Positions 12,501-25,800 of a stretch of DNA of 64,000 bases are shown here, piece by piece. The DNA is taken from the NCBI GenBank assembly GCA_021292165.1, contig JAHFWL010000059.1:62001-126000 (forward strand), read 5' to 3'. The stretch comes from Shinisaurus crocodilurus. Lineage: Eukaryota; Chordata; Lepidosauria; Squamata; Shinisauridae. Every line of letters begins with the position of its first letter. Within the stretch, counting starts at the first letter, position 1. The notes beneath the pieces are model-generated. The model did no database searches. It saw only the letters and a program-made list of their open reading frames with translations, and was not told the origin of the DNA. The position numbers and the translations under genes were made by a program.

Positions 12501-15500
12501 CTGTAACTATGATTAAAATTTTCTTCTTCCTGAGATTAATCTTCTAATTTGTTGCAATTTAACAGCAAATGTCCTCTCTGAATGCTGTTGTTTAGTACAG
12601 TGTATAATTCTTCAGCAGTCATGTAATTTTTTCATTAGATGACCAAAAGTTTATTTTGATTAGCTGTGAAAATGACCGCATCCCGTTTCAGTAAATAAAG
12701 AACAAAGCCATAATTAGCATTTAACATTTCCTATTTGATTTGCTTCACATGGTATTTTTAGCCATCTACCATCCAGATTCTACCATTTTCCATCTGTATA
12801 AATCTCAGTTTTGTAATAGTCTGCCCTGGTACGTATTGAACTAAATACAGTTCAAGGCCCCAGTCTTTTAAATTGAACTTAAATCACTCCATACCTGCCT
12901 AGCTCTGCCCATCAAAATCTAATTACAGTATCAAATTAGTAGTTACTACTACACTACTTGTAAAATCCTCTAAATAATGAGATCAATCCCTCACAAGAGT
13001 CCAACAGGGTTACAGTTCCAACTAAGAGGCCCTCACTGCCAACTTAATCCCAGCCATGAAAAGCAAAGGTAAAATAAGAAGATCCAGCAAGCCTCCCTGA
13101 GCAACTTAGAGGGAGGTTGGCATAGCAATGTAATAATTAAGACCAGTGTTTTGGGAAGATGGTCATGCTTGAATTTTGGTAAGTCTCTAAGGATTGTCAG
13201 AGCTGTCGCTAAGGATGCCTTTCTATTGCATATTATGATTGCTGTTGTTGATAACTGTGGAAATCTGAATGTGCCCAGAAGGCTATAGCAAGCCCTCACA
13301 CAGCCTTCCACACTGGAAGTTTAAAATATTGGCTTCAGCGTACTTCTTTGGTAAATGTGTCTTCAATCTTCCAGTGCTATTCTTCTCTCAGGAATGTTAA
13401 TATTTCAGCTTGTAGCAAATGCAAACAGGTTTGATTCCTGATATTCCAGGTGAATCATTCGCCAAGCTTCAGTACCGATTCGTGGCTGGACAAAGAAGTG
13501 AAAGACCAACTCTTGTATGACACTCTGGTCCTGATCAACTTGGGAGTGTGTGATAAACGGAAAGTCTTGGAAGAAGAGAAACGGCGAGGGAAGGAGAGGC
13601 TTCTCAAGCAATGCCGTAATCGAGAAGCCAGGTGTGAGCTTTTCAATCCTTCTGCTGCTTCCTGGGACTATGTAGATTAGCATTTTTAAGCCACCTGCAA
13701 AACATCTTTAAATGCAGTGGATTTTCATGCTGGAGGGGTTTTTTGTTTTTAAATCACGCATACAGAAAATGAATTGCTATATTTTAATGCAACCTTCCAT
13801 TTGTTTAGTAGTCCTCTGTAGCCAGGCATTGCAAAGATGTATCAAAATAGAAATTCACAGACAGAGTGAAATTAGCGAAGCGTCAATGAAATTTAGGCCA
13901 GAACTAGACATTATGATATATATGTGGCTGTTGCTGAAAAAGGAGCTGCTTATCTAGTCCATCCCCACCCTTCCATAATGTCTGGTACAGCTTATCCATA
14001 TCCTGATGTCACAAAACTGTGCATTTCCCCACCAAACTCCGCATCGCTGGCTGTTGTTTTTGGCTGCAGCTGCTTGTATATATTGGAGCATCTAGTTCCT
14101 GCCTTAACAAGCTGGTTTTTGTATAACAGAAGTAGCTAAGATATACGAAAGCACATGGCATCTCAAAACAGGTACGTACATTTTCCAAAAGAGAGCACAT
14201 GAATATCAATTCATTTGACATATGTATTGGGGAGAGAGTTCAGTTCACATACTTAAGGGTATTACCAGGCCAGCATTATTGTCGTGCTTTATTTTGTTTT
14301 AATTTTGTCCTTCTTTACCTCGGTAGGAATGTGTACCACCAGGACTTGTTATCTCATACATATGTGCTTTCCCCTCTTAGAAAGGCAGACTTGGGGATTT
14401 TAACCGATTTATTTTCTCCTAAAATAATGCTAAATTTGTGCAATTGTGCCACATTATTCCCTCCACCCCAATAAATTTGATGGAATGTACTGGGGTGCGG
14501 GGTGGGGAACAGAATAGGAGGCCTTGAGATGAGGTTGTAAAATAGGCAGTTTTAGCTTCTGATAAAAGAAATTGCACATTAGAGCTGGAATAACTAGTGC
14601 TAGAACAGTCCAGAATGTTTTAGTTGCCTGTGTGAATAGTTATGCAGCAGAGAGTGATTTGTTTGGTCATTCAGAACATAATGTCAGGGCCAGAACATCA
14701 CCCTTTTTTGTCTCTGCTCTCCTGATTTTCTAGGGAATGTAGGAGAGCTTCACAGCATTCAGCAAAGATAGGGAGTACAGCAAGAGGAAACTCATCATTT
14801 CTGTAAGCATTGCAGTATGTGCTCAGCACAGAATAGAACTAGTTGGTGCAGAAATGTGTATACCGTGAATCCTGTATTCAAACTTTTGAGCATGGAATAA
14901 TGGGCTCAAGTTACAGGAACCTAGATTCCACCTAAACATCAGGAAAAATTTCCTGATTGTCAGAGCAATAAGACAATGGAATCAACTACCTAGGGAGGTT
15001 GTGGGCTCTCCCACTCTGGAGGCATTCAAGGTGCAGCTGGACAGACATCTGTCAGAGATGCTTTGACCTAGATTCCTGCATTGGGCGGGGGGTTGGACTC
15101 GGTGGCCTTGTAGGCCCCTTCCAACTCTACTTTTCTATGATTCTATGATTCTATGCCCCAATGTAAACGTTAAGAGCAGAGCATTTTGTCCAAAACATGG
15201 CGCTCCTCTTTTGTCTATTGTTCAAGCTGGGTTTCCCCTGCAATTTGGAACGTATAGAGTAAACGTCTTAAATTGGATGACCAACACCAAACGTGTAAGT
15301 GAGCTCACTTACTATGGCTCCCGCTTTCTGTTTTCCAAATGTCATTGATGTCATGCGAAGGTCCCCACTCATATATGGGTATGGTTCAACGTGACCAAAA
15401 AATGAGCCAAAGTGCAAGTACCTCCCCGGGATTTTTGGCAGCATCCTGCTGTTTCTCTTCTATCCATCTTATCATTTCCTGTGAAGGAAATAAGAAGGGG

Positions 15501-16813
15501 CAAGGAGACTGAGCTCTCATCTTACAGAGGACCTGCTGCCAGGCTGGGCCTTTCCTTTCCTTCCCCCTGGTCTTGTCTTCCGGGGGGGGGGGGGGAGAGA
15601 CAAGAGGGAAAGGGACTACTAAGCTCTATGAACTCCAGTTTGCTTCAGAGCTTTCTGTATCTAGTAAATAAGCACAAAAGGACACGAGGCTGCTGTGTAT
15701 GGTATTATATCTCTGAACTTTGTTTAAAAACTAAGTTTTTGTCCCAGTGTGTAGAGCTAAACAGATACGATTTATGGCCTGAAAAGGCAGCATGGAAACA
15801 AAATGGAAAGATCTCCCATGGTGGATACTTTCTCTGGGGGTTGTTAACAGTTTTACTTGGGTGATTTTATCAGGGCCGAGGAATTCAAGAGCTGCCAATC
15901 CGCTTGGCTCCAGCAAGCAGAAAAATATGAGGAGATAAACAGTGGAGGCTACCGCCGAATTTACCCCACTTCCGATTCAGACAGATATGATAAGTTTTTC
16001 CAACACAATAATTCACTCTTCCAGGAAACAGCAGCTTCTAGAGCACGTGAAGAGTATGCCAGGTGAGAAAGAGCCTTTATTGGGGTTTTTTTCTTATATA
16101 AAAGAAAACTATTGCAGAGCTCAGTTTATCATCTCTTAGCCATGGGCCCTAACAGTACCACAAAGTAACAGTTCATTCTCTCTTGAGTTCAAAGTAACCT
16201 TTACTGGGTGCAGTTTCTTTTGGAGGTTAGAGTGCTGGAGACTTACATTATCTTTGCAACAATATCTTTGTTTACTAAATGTATAGGTTGGGCAAGTATT
16301 CGATAAGAACTGCAGCAGTTCTAGTCCTGTGGTACAACCTCCCAAAATGCTATCCAACCCTGAGCCCAACAATTCTAGTCTTGTCTTCCAGATCCTTTAT
16401 GGCAATCCCTAAGGCAAGGGTGCAAAACCTCAGGCCCGGGGGCCGAATCCAGTCCTCCTGGGACCCCAATCTGGCTCTCTGGGGTTCCCCAGATGACCAA
16501 GCCCCCTTCCCTTGGCCCCACCCCCTTTCTCCCAACCACCAATCATTTGGTGTTTTCCCAGTTTTTGTGCAGTTTCCCCCCATTCTAAAAGTCTGAAATG
16601 CCTTCTCCTAAGGCTTAGTGACTAGCAGTAAGAGCTTTAAGCTACAGTAGGCTGGTCCTTTGGGTATTTTTGGTATTTTGGCCCCACCCCTTTTGCCTTC
16701 AGCCCCGCCCACCACTGGAGTGCGGTCCCCCGAAAGCTTCTCTGAAATAAAATATGGTCCTTGGGCTGAAAGAGGTTCCACCCTGCTGACATAAGGTTGT
16801 ATTCCTGGCAAAG

Positions 16814-16862
<49 letters not shown>

Positions 16863-19800
16863 CTTCCAGATGGCTTGCCATCCAGACACGCTTAGGCAGG
16901 GCCAGGGGTTGGCATCATCATTGGGCACCTGCCAAAACCCGCAACCCTGCAGGGGACTGCACTGCTGACTCCTGGCCCCTCTGCACCTTCTCACTGTCGC
17001 TGCCTTTCCCCTCCCCTCTCCAGGCATGGAAATTATGACCAGACTGAAAGGGTGGCCCCTCCTCCTTCTCCTCTTGCCCTGCGTTCTCCTTCTGGGTGGT
17101 TGTGTGCATTGGCCCAGAGGAAGAGGGCAAGTGCATAGGCAGTGATAACAGTGGTAAGGAGAAGAAGGGCCCACCCATACCGGGAGGCCCACTCAGAGCA
17201 TCTTGCCTGGAGGCCCCTCAAAACCTGGAGCTGGCACTGCATTTGTGTGATCGTGTTGCAGCTGATTGCCCATGAATCAATTTTTTTAAATTACGGTATC
17301 CCCATGGATACTAGGTTCTACTATGTACTAGGCTAAAGAGAAGTCAGGTACAATGCCAATAATGTGCACCATTTAAATGATGTATTATTTATTTATTCAT
17401 TCATTCATTCATTCATTTGAAGTATTTTTATGCTGCTCCTCAGCCAAAAAGGTTTCCAGAGTGGCTTACCTATAACCAATTAAACAAGACAGTCCCTGCC
17501 TGCATGCTTACAATCTAAAAAGGTACAGCACACCAGGAAAAGGGAATTGGGGGGGGGGGGGGAGAGGAAAAATAATAATTCTTTTAGCAGGGCTGGTGGA
17601 ATGGCCCTGCTTCCTCCTCTCATCACCCTCAGTACAGCCAACTGGAATGGCTGGTGGTGGTGACAGCAAAACAGCTGAGGGAGGAGGAGCCTTCATGAGG
17701 GAGGCCTTCAGCAGGGCTGGTGGAATGGCCCTGCTGCACTCCCTCAGTATTGGTTTTGTTCAATACCCATAAGATAGATCACGCAGTGGGGGAAGGGAAG
17801 GCAGAGGCTTAAGCAGACTTGGTTCCATCATTTCAGAGTCTCCATCTAAGGATGCTGCAGCATTCCTGCTGCCCCGCTTTCTCTCTGCCCCCACACCCAG
17901 TGACACTGATAGGGTGGTCGATCAGGCCTCCACAATTCTACCTGCCAGGGCAAGTGCCCCGCTCCTCTGGTGACAGCCCCTGCTCATTTCAGAATGAGAA
18001 ACACAGTTCCTCCTCCTCTTCCCAACTCAGGCGCAGGGAGAAAGGAGGTCTCTCATCTCACGCTGAGCTTTGGAGTAGGCAAAAGCAGGCAGGGGGCTTG
18101 TGCTGCCTCTGCCTGTTCCAAAGCCCAGTGTGACAGGAGAGACTCTCCAATTTCCCAAGTTCTTTGGCACACACAGAGGACTTGGGGGGGGGGGGGAGCA
18201 GAGCCAGTGCAACTACAAATAAGGGCTGGCTTAAACCAAGCCAATGTTTGTTGACCGCTCTTGTGGATTGTTGCTAACGTTCCATCTACACCACAGACTT
18301 GGACTTACAGCACTTCTATGCTATTGCGGTTTCTCCTGAAGGATCTGGGAACTGATGTTTGTTGAAGTGCTTAGAATTCTCTGTCAGAGGTGCCTAGCCC
18401 ACTCTGAATCAGAAACAGATTTCCCATGGTTCCCTAGAGAGAGAGAAAGACTGCTCAATGCACCCAGACGATGTCTCAGAGGTCCATCTAGACCAGCCTT
18501 CCCCAACCTGGTGCCCTCCAGATGTGTCGGCCTACAACTACCGTGCTGGCTGGGAATTAGGGGAATTGTAGTCCGACACATTTGAGGGGCACAAGGTTGG
18601 GGAAAGCTAGTCTAGATCAGCATTCTGGTTCCAGCAACCGCCACTGCCAGATGACTTTGGGTGCTGACAAGCAGGACGTGAATGTGATGGCCTTCTCCTG
18701 CCGCTTGTCCCCAGCCTCTGGCAATTAGAGGTAAACTGCCTCTCTGAGCATGGAGGCCCCATTGAGCTGTCATGGCTACTAGCCATTGATAGAGGTGGCC
18801 TCTGTGAATTAGTCTAATACCTTTTTGGAAGCCACCTATGCTCCTGGCCACTTTTTCTGGTCATGAGTTCCATGACTGAATTATGCATTGTGGGGGAAAG
18901 TGCCAGCTATCAGTCCTGCAGTTTTTGCCAATTAGCTCCATTGGGTGATCCTGAAACCCGCTCCCCGCTCTGAGAGCCTTAGACGATGACATATATCCCT
19001 TAGGCCAGGGGTGTCAGACCTCTTTTAGCCCAAGGGCCAAATTCAGTTTGGGAAAAGCTCATGGGGGGCCACATTCCAGGGGTGGGTAGGGCCAAAGGCA
19101 AGAATGGGGACAAAACTGCCTTAAAGTCTCAGGATGACAATGCTTAATTTCTAAAATGGCTGATGGCTCAAGCCTACCTAGAAGGAACATTCTGTGCCCT
19201 GGAAATTTTCTCCCAGTTGTGCGGGCCTGATCATGATTGTGAAAGGAAGCATACTCTGCATGCTTGTCTGTCCCCCCACCCCCTTTATCATTACATCACG
19301 TGTTTCAGGACTAAGCCCTGACATGGGAAAAAGCCATTCTGCATCTGAGCCCTGACTCTAGCTAAGCCCTACACAGGTCCATCTGCCTTCTTGCCTGCCT
19401 TCCCTGCTGACTGCTAGGATTGCTATCTTGGCCCTGCTTACCTGCCCATGTCATCAGGCCAGCTCCTCTATCATTGGCCCTGCTTTTCTTGAGTAGGTGA
19501 AGCACGTGCCTGAATGTGGCACTGAGAAAAGAAACTCTTGGCATTGCAATAAAAGTGCTGACCTCCTACAATGGGTTTGGCTTAGGGGCAAGGTGAGCCT
19601 GTTTTTTGCCTGGCATTGAACCCCATACAGTGCATTGGGGGATGTTTGGGAAGCGGCAGGGAGATACGGGCAGTGGTGTCACATGGTCGAAGCACCAGGA
19701 CTTTTTGATTAGCAGAGACAGTGATGTCATCTGCCACCCCACCCCGTTCCATCTGAGCTTAGGTGCAACTTTCACAGTAGCTATGGGGAAATGGATTCTC

Positions 19801-22800
19801 CTAGCAACAATATGTTGTGAGCTGTTCCTGTTGTAATGTGAAGTATTTTGGGGTGGCTTGTTCTTGAATGGGCAATTAAGACCCATTGGCTTCACTGCTC
19901 CTGATGAAGATGAAAACTTCTAGAACAGGTTTGTTGATGTGGATCAACACAGTTGCCTGCATTTTTGGACACTCCTTGAAGGTGTGGTGACTGTGGCACC
20001 TGCGCTACACCCCTGGTTAAGGGCCTCCCCAAATTCTATATAGCATCTTGACAGTGAATGGCATTTGGTATGTGGCCTCCTTCCCCATCCGAATCTGTGG
20101 TAAATTCTTCTGTACAATGTCATTAATAGGCAGCAGCTCCAGGAGCTGCGTCTCAAGCAGGAACAAAAAGGGGCTCTACTGAGAGAAAAGAAGGCCGAAC
20201 TGCAGGGAGAGTCTGGTGGAGAAAAGATAAAGATTCCCAGGCAAAAGGTGGTGAACAGAGCAAGTGCGGTGCCAGCCTCTGCCCAGGTAGGACTGACAGA
20301 GAAACATTTCAGCTGGGAAATTATCCCCCACTAGTACTTCTGCAGTAGTAGGGAAACAAATGGAAAGCCCTTCTGCTTCTGTGAATAAGTTGGAATAATG
20401 ACAACAATAACCCTCAGATGCCATCCTCAGTTTCATCCTGCAGACAGTTCAGCTCACTTAAACCTGATGGAATTCAGTGGGATTTAATCAAGATTTGCCC
20501 TTGTAAAATTCAAATGGTCCTCCAGATTATACCCAACTTGCCCACTATGTTGGTAGCATGGGATCGCCCCCTGCCACTTGCTCTCTTTCAACATCTGCAA
20601 GACCCGCCCTTTCCTCTTGACCAGCTGCTAGAACCTTGCCAGTGCCATGGTCACCTCCTGTCTAAGTTATTTGTAACCTCTTCCTTTCTGTTGTACCTTT
20701 CCTTTCTAGCCAATTGGAAATGTTCTGCTAAGTGCATCGTTCTGTCCCTCTGTGATGAACCCAGCCTTTCCCCTCCCTCCTTTCTAGAAATGTCTCTGAA
20801 CAAAGAAGATGCCCAGATATGACCAGACATCTATAGGCACCAAAATTCTGCCTATAGATGTCCACCTCCCAGGCTGACTGTTCCTTCACTCCCCCATGAC
20901 TCAGGCTTATGTTCATTAGGTACATGCAGGAATCACTTGGAGGATGCTACTGTCATGTTAACCGTCTCTTTATGTCCTTATTCCAGCTTTCCATCATGCT
21001 CTGCGACAATGTTTTGCTTCTAAGTTGTTTTATTTGTTTATCATATTAACATCCCACCCTTCCTTCAAGGAGTTCAGGATGGTATAGATGAGGTTTCGGA
21101 CAGTATCCGTTATTATCTCAACAATGTGTTGTTGATTAGTCTGAGAGAGAGAGTAACTTTCCCAAAGCCAGCCACTGTGCATGATGGCTCAGCAAGCAAG
21201 GACCTGTCTTCACCTTGAAATCTCTCTACTTGTCTGCTTCTTGTCTTCCTTCCCTTACTCCTTACTCATTCCTTTTTTTACTTCACAAGCTCAGCTGCTA
21301 TTAGTCTTCATTTCACTCACACCCCTTGGACCTTTTGCCTATGCCTGGAAAGCAGCCTCCCCTTTTCTGTTCCTCAGGCCTTCTTCCTCTCTATTTATAT
21401 TTATTGAACCAAGCCTTTATTATTCAATATTTATTGAACCATCCCAGATCCACTTCCCTTCATCCTCTTTGGCCACCTGACTCTCCCTTAGTCTATGCCC
21501 ACGACTGGTGTGTTAATCTCTAACCCAGTGTTCTCCAACCTTGGGTCCCCAGATGTTTTTGGCCTACAACTCCCAGCATGCCCCAGCCAGCTATGCTGGC
21601 TGGGGCATGCTGGGAGTTGTAACACTGCTCTAACCCTTTCCTTTACTCTCATCTCATTTTGATCTATTATTTGTATACCTCCATTAATGCACATGGCACT
21701 TTACAGAGTAACATAAGCCAGGGAGCTTACAATCTACATTTTCAAACAGTGTGGGAAGGAAAAGGAAGAAGAGACAAGGGTAACAAATAACAGAGAGGCG
21801 CGGAACTGGAGAGACATGGGGACGATGATGAAGAAGATGATGAGTACATTTATATCCCACCTTTTTTTCCTCCTGCAAGGCAGCCAAGGTGGCTTACAGG
21901 ATCCTCCTCCTCCTCCATTTTATCCTCGCAACAAGCCTGTGAGGTAGATTCGGTTGAGAGTCAGTGACTGGCCCAAAGTCACCCAGTGAACTTCATGGCC
22001 GAGCAGGGACTAGTAGAGCCCGGATCTCCTGAGTCCCAGTCCAACACCCTAAACACTACATCACACTGACTCTTAATTATGTCCCTCTGCATAGACTACT
22101 GAAGCCAGGTTATCCCCGTCCAGATAGGGGCATAGCTGGGCCACCAGCCAAAGCTGGTGGAAGGCACTCTGTGCCACTGAGGCCACCTGAGCCTCAAGTG
22201 ACAATGATGATGACTCTAGGAGAACCCTCAAGCTATGAACCTGATCCTTCAATGGCAGGGCAACCCTATCCAGAACAGGATGAACACCCTGATATGAGCC
22301 AGTTAGAGAGCAATCCTGTAGCCCCCAGGCTGAGGGGCCATAGGATATTTCAGATTCCCAGATCCGAGGTTGGACACAGCGCCCCAACCTCGGAGCTGGG
22401 ATTCGCAGAAAGGTGGCTGCTCTCCAAGGTTGAGAAAGCGACCTCAGAGAGGGAGGAAGGGGGCATTTTGGTGGGCGGGAAGAGGAGGAGACTGGAGAGG
22501 CCAGGATACAAGCTATCCTGAAGCCTCTCCAGCCTCCTTCCCTCCCCCCTCTGAAATGCCCAGCTAAACGGATAAATAAGCTCACCTAGTGAAAACGCAG
22601 GGCAGGGAGGTGAAGATCGCCTCTACCGCTCCTCCCTTCCTGCTTAGGATGATCCTAAGCCTCCAAGTTCAGGGGCTTAGGATAATTGTGATAGGATTGT
22701 GTCCTTAGAGGCTCATATCGGAGAGTAAGGCCTTTCCTTTGCAGCCCTCATGTTTCAAGCCATATCCACTAGAGTGTTGGAAAGCCAACATGCTAAACTC

Positions 22801-25800
22801 GGTTGCAAATTACATAGCTGTGCGCCTGTATGGTGTAGTCAGTGAAGAGTGCTGTGGAATTGGACTGATGGACATGACTTCATATATCTGCTCAGTGAAT
22901 GACCTTGGGCAAGTCACTAAGGGCACAATCCTATGCATGTTTAGACAGGAAAAAGTCCTGCAGCTTCCAGCATGCTGGCTGGGGCATGCTGGGAGTTATA
23001 GGACTTTTGTCTGTCTAAACATGCATAGGATTGAACCCTGAGTCTCAGCCTAAGTAGCCTGCAAACACCACCTTGAACTCCTTGTGGGGGGTAGGACTGG
23101 GATACAAATGTGATTTTAAAATTGGTGTGTTTGTGGGGAATGAGAGAGATTAAATAATGTAGCAGACGTTCACTCTTTTTTCCACTATGTGCCAATGAAG
23201 AAATCATTTCCTGTCTAAGCTTCTAATTAGAATTGCATCCTAGACAGTAAAAAAAAAATTTTTTTTAGGTTTGTTTGTTTTGGGGGGTTGATTTGGATAA
23301 TGATATTGCAAGCTCCCTTGCCCTTTTCTCAGTGGTGGAAGATCAGAGCAGAATTTATTGAAGCAATTGCACTTTTGCATTTTGGTAGCACTCAATGGGC
23401 TTAATATTTTATGTAATTGGTAAAAAAAATGTGTATATTGGTATTGATACTCCTAACAAAATCTGATCTAATCTAGAGGCTCTCACACACAAGGCCCTCA
23501 CTTTCCTGATCCTTCATGCCTGAACTTAATCTTGTTTTGGGTTTCTTTTTCCTGCCCACTCAGCCTCAGGTTGGTTCAGAGTCTGGGCCTGGACCTGGGC
23601 CTGCCTTCTCACTTGAACATTTTTCAGAGGAGCAAGAGCCCAAGAAAGAAGTAGCTTGTGATTATTCAAGCGTCTCCCAGCATGAGGGCCTTGGGGCAGG
23701 CAACTGCCCAGAGACCCCTGAAAAACAACCCGTGAGGCCTTACAGCTCTGTGCCTGACCTCACCAAACAGAATTCATCCAGCACCCCAGAACAATATAAT
23801 TCGAATCCAGAACTGAGGGACACCATTAGCAGCCACCATTCCGCGACGGACGTGAGCTTTAGAACAAGAGTAAGTAACGACGCCGTGTTACTTGTAAATT
23901 ACTACTGCACTGGACCTCGAATTGCAGGGGCTACACCAGGTAACAAACACAGAGCAAGCCTTTGCCCTGGCTTGTTTATTTTATTTATTTATTTAAAATG
24001 GTCTTTAGGCCACCTTTAAGGGTAGATCTTTTCAAAACCTTTTCCCTGTCAGTGAGCTGTCTCAGCTTAGTAGTGTGCTACATGGACAGAATATCACCAA
24101 CGAGGGGCAATAAGATTGAGAAGTCCCTTGGATCAAATATAACAGGGGCTCATAGACTTTCCATTGGTTCCTGGTACTTCCATGATTGCATTAACCAGGT
24201 ACAGTATTTCTACCTGTCTGAGATATAAATAAGTGGCAGATATAAATATGCATAAGTGTTAAAAGTCACCATGGTACCAGGTCTGAGGATGAGAACTATG
24301 TCAGCTCCTGGCAGGAGCAGTGCTAGGTACTGAAAAGATCCAGGGCTCGGCAACAGGACAAAAAAATGCACAAATTTGCATATGTTAATTTACATATGCC
24401 CTAAAGTCTCTCTCTCTATGTGTCTTTAAAGGACCTTGTCTCCTAAGGGCACCTCTATTTGTAAAAAGGGATGTATGGACAGGGGAGAGGAGGGCATTTG
24501 ATTTCAGGAAAAAACCTCAGGCAGAAAGATTCAAGGTGGGGGCAGCAGGAGGTGAAGCACATGTGGGCAAAAAGCCAGCTCATCCAGGGGGATCAGATGC
24601 AAGAGAGATCATCAGGGCCCCTGTGCCTTTATTTCAGCAAGTGCCCCTGGACAGCAGGGTGGTGGGGCAGGTGGCCTCCCAGAGATTCGGGGCTCTAAAT
24701 TAAAGATTCAGAGCTGTAGCCCAAGTGGGCCACCCCCTAACACCGTCTCTAGCTTCTGGGTCTCTGACAGTGAAGTTAGCAACCATGTGGAAGAGGGACT
24801 CTATTACAGACCTTCCTTCTCTCCTTTACCAGCCCCAGCTGCCAGATGAGTTTAGAAAAGCATGCGGTAAACAAAGCCCATGTCCTCACAAGCATTTTCC
24901 AGCAATGACACAGCCTCGGGCAGAGGGTGCAACAACAACGGATATGGCTTGCTGTGGAGGTCCGTCTATTAAAAACTTTCGGCCGTTCGGAGAACAGTCT
25001 TTTCACTTTCATGTTAGAGGAAACACAGCCTTCTCACGCTCCGCTACCCCGATGGTGAGAATGAGATGCTCTGAGAATGACAAAGAAAGAGGAGCCCTCT
25101 TGGTCTCAGAATTCTTCAGCAAAATGAATTTCACACCAGCAGAGAGAAACCTCAGGCTTCTCTCGCTACGGCAAGCTCATCACCTCACCAACCGAGCACG
25201 TGAGTGCCATTTTCTTGGCATCCTGTCACCCGAGCACCAAAAATTGGTGGGTAGATCAGAGTGTTTGCAACGATGTTGATCCAGTAGAATGTGGGATGTT
25301 GGATAGAGCTACCTAGGGCGCAATCCAGTGAGGCTGCCCATGGCCCTCCGAACTCAGAGGGTTACAGGCATCCTATGCATGGGGGGAGGGGTGTGGCATC
25401 AAAGGTTGCTTCCGCGCTCCTCCCACCATGCAAAACACCTAGATGGCCAATTTTGGCCATCTAAATATTCAGCCTCAGAGTGAGCAGGAAGGAATGTGAG
25501 GTGCCACCAGGATACTTCATATGCTGGTGGAGCCTGGTTCCTCCCTGCCTCCACAGACCCGTCTCCGAGGTCGCTCTTGCGACCTTTGAGACACAGCCAG
25601 TGCTGTTCTTTCCGCGCCAGCTGCTAGGGTGGGGGAGGGCGCTCCGAGGTCAGAGTCCCAGCTCCAACCTCGGAGCAAGTTCCCGAGGTCGGAGCTGGGA
25701 TTCCAAAAAATCCTATGTCTGTCTAGACTCTGTCTAGTGGCTGTAGGATTGCGCTGCCCATTGTTTAAAAATGTTGTTTAGATTTCTACAACTTCTTTTT

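Noticed and set aside
15412..15864. 150-codon + strand frame
   Set aside because: It spans a poly(G) run in an intron and shows no similarity to any family I know; it ends just before exon h by chance.
16608..17192. 194-codon open frame on the - strand
   Set aside because: It crosses the (GT)n run, giving a His-Thr string, and the rest is low-complexity intron sequence without family resemblance.
22073..22585. 170-codon - strand and 116-codon + strand frames
   Set aside because: They overlap each other inside a SINE/LINE and MITE block; no conserved domain is visible.
24753..24832. Earlier acceptors for exon k
   Set aside because: AG sites at 24751 and 24769 would require a one-base overhang that exon j does not leave.
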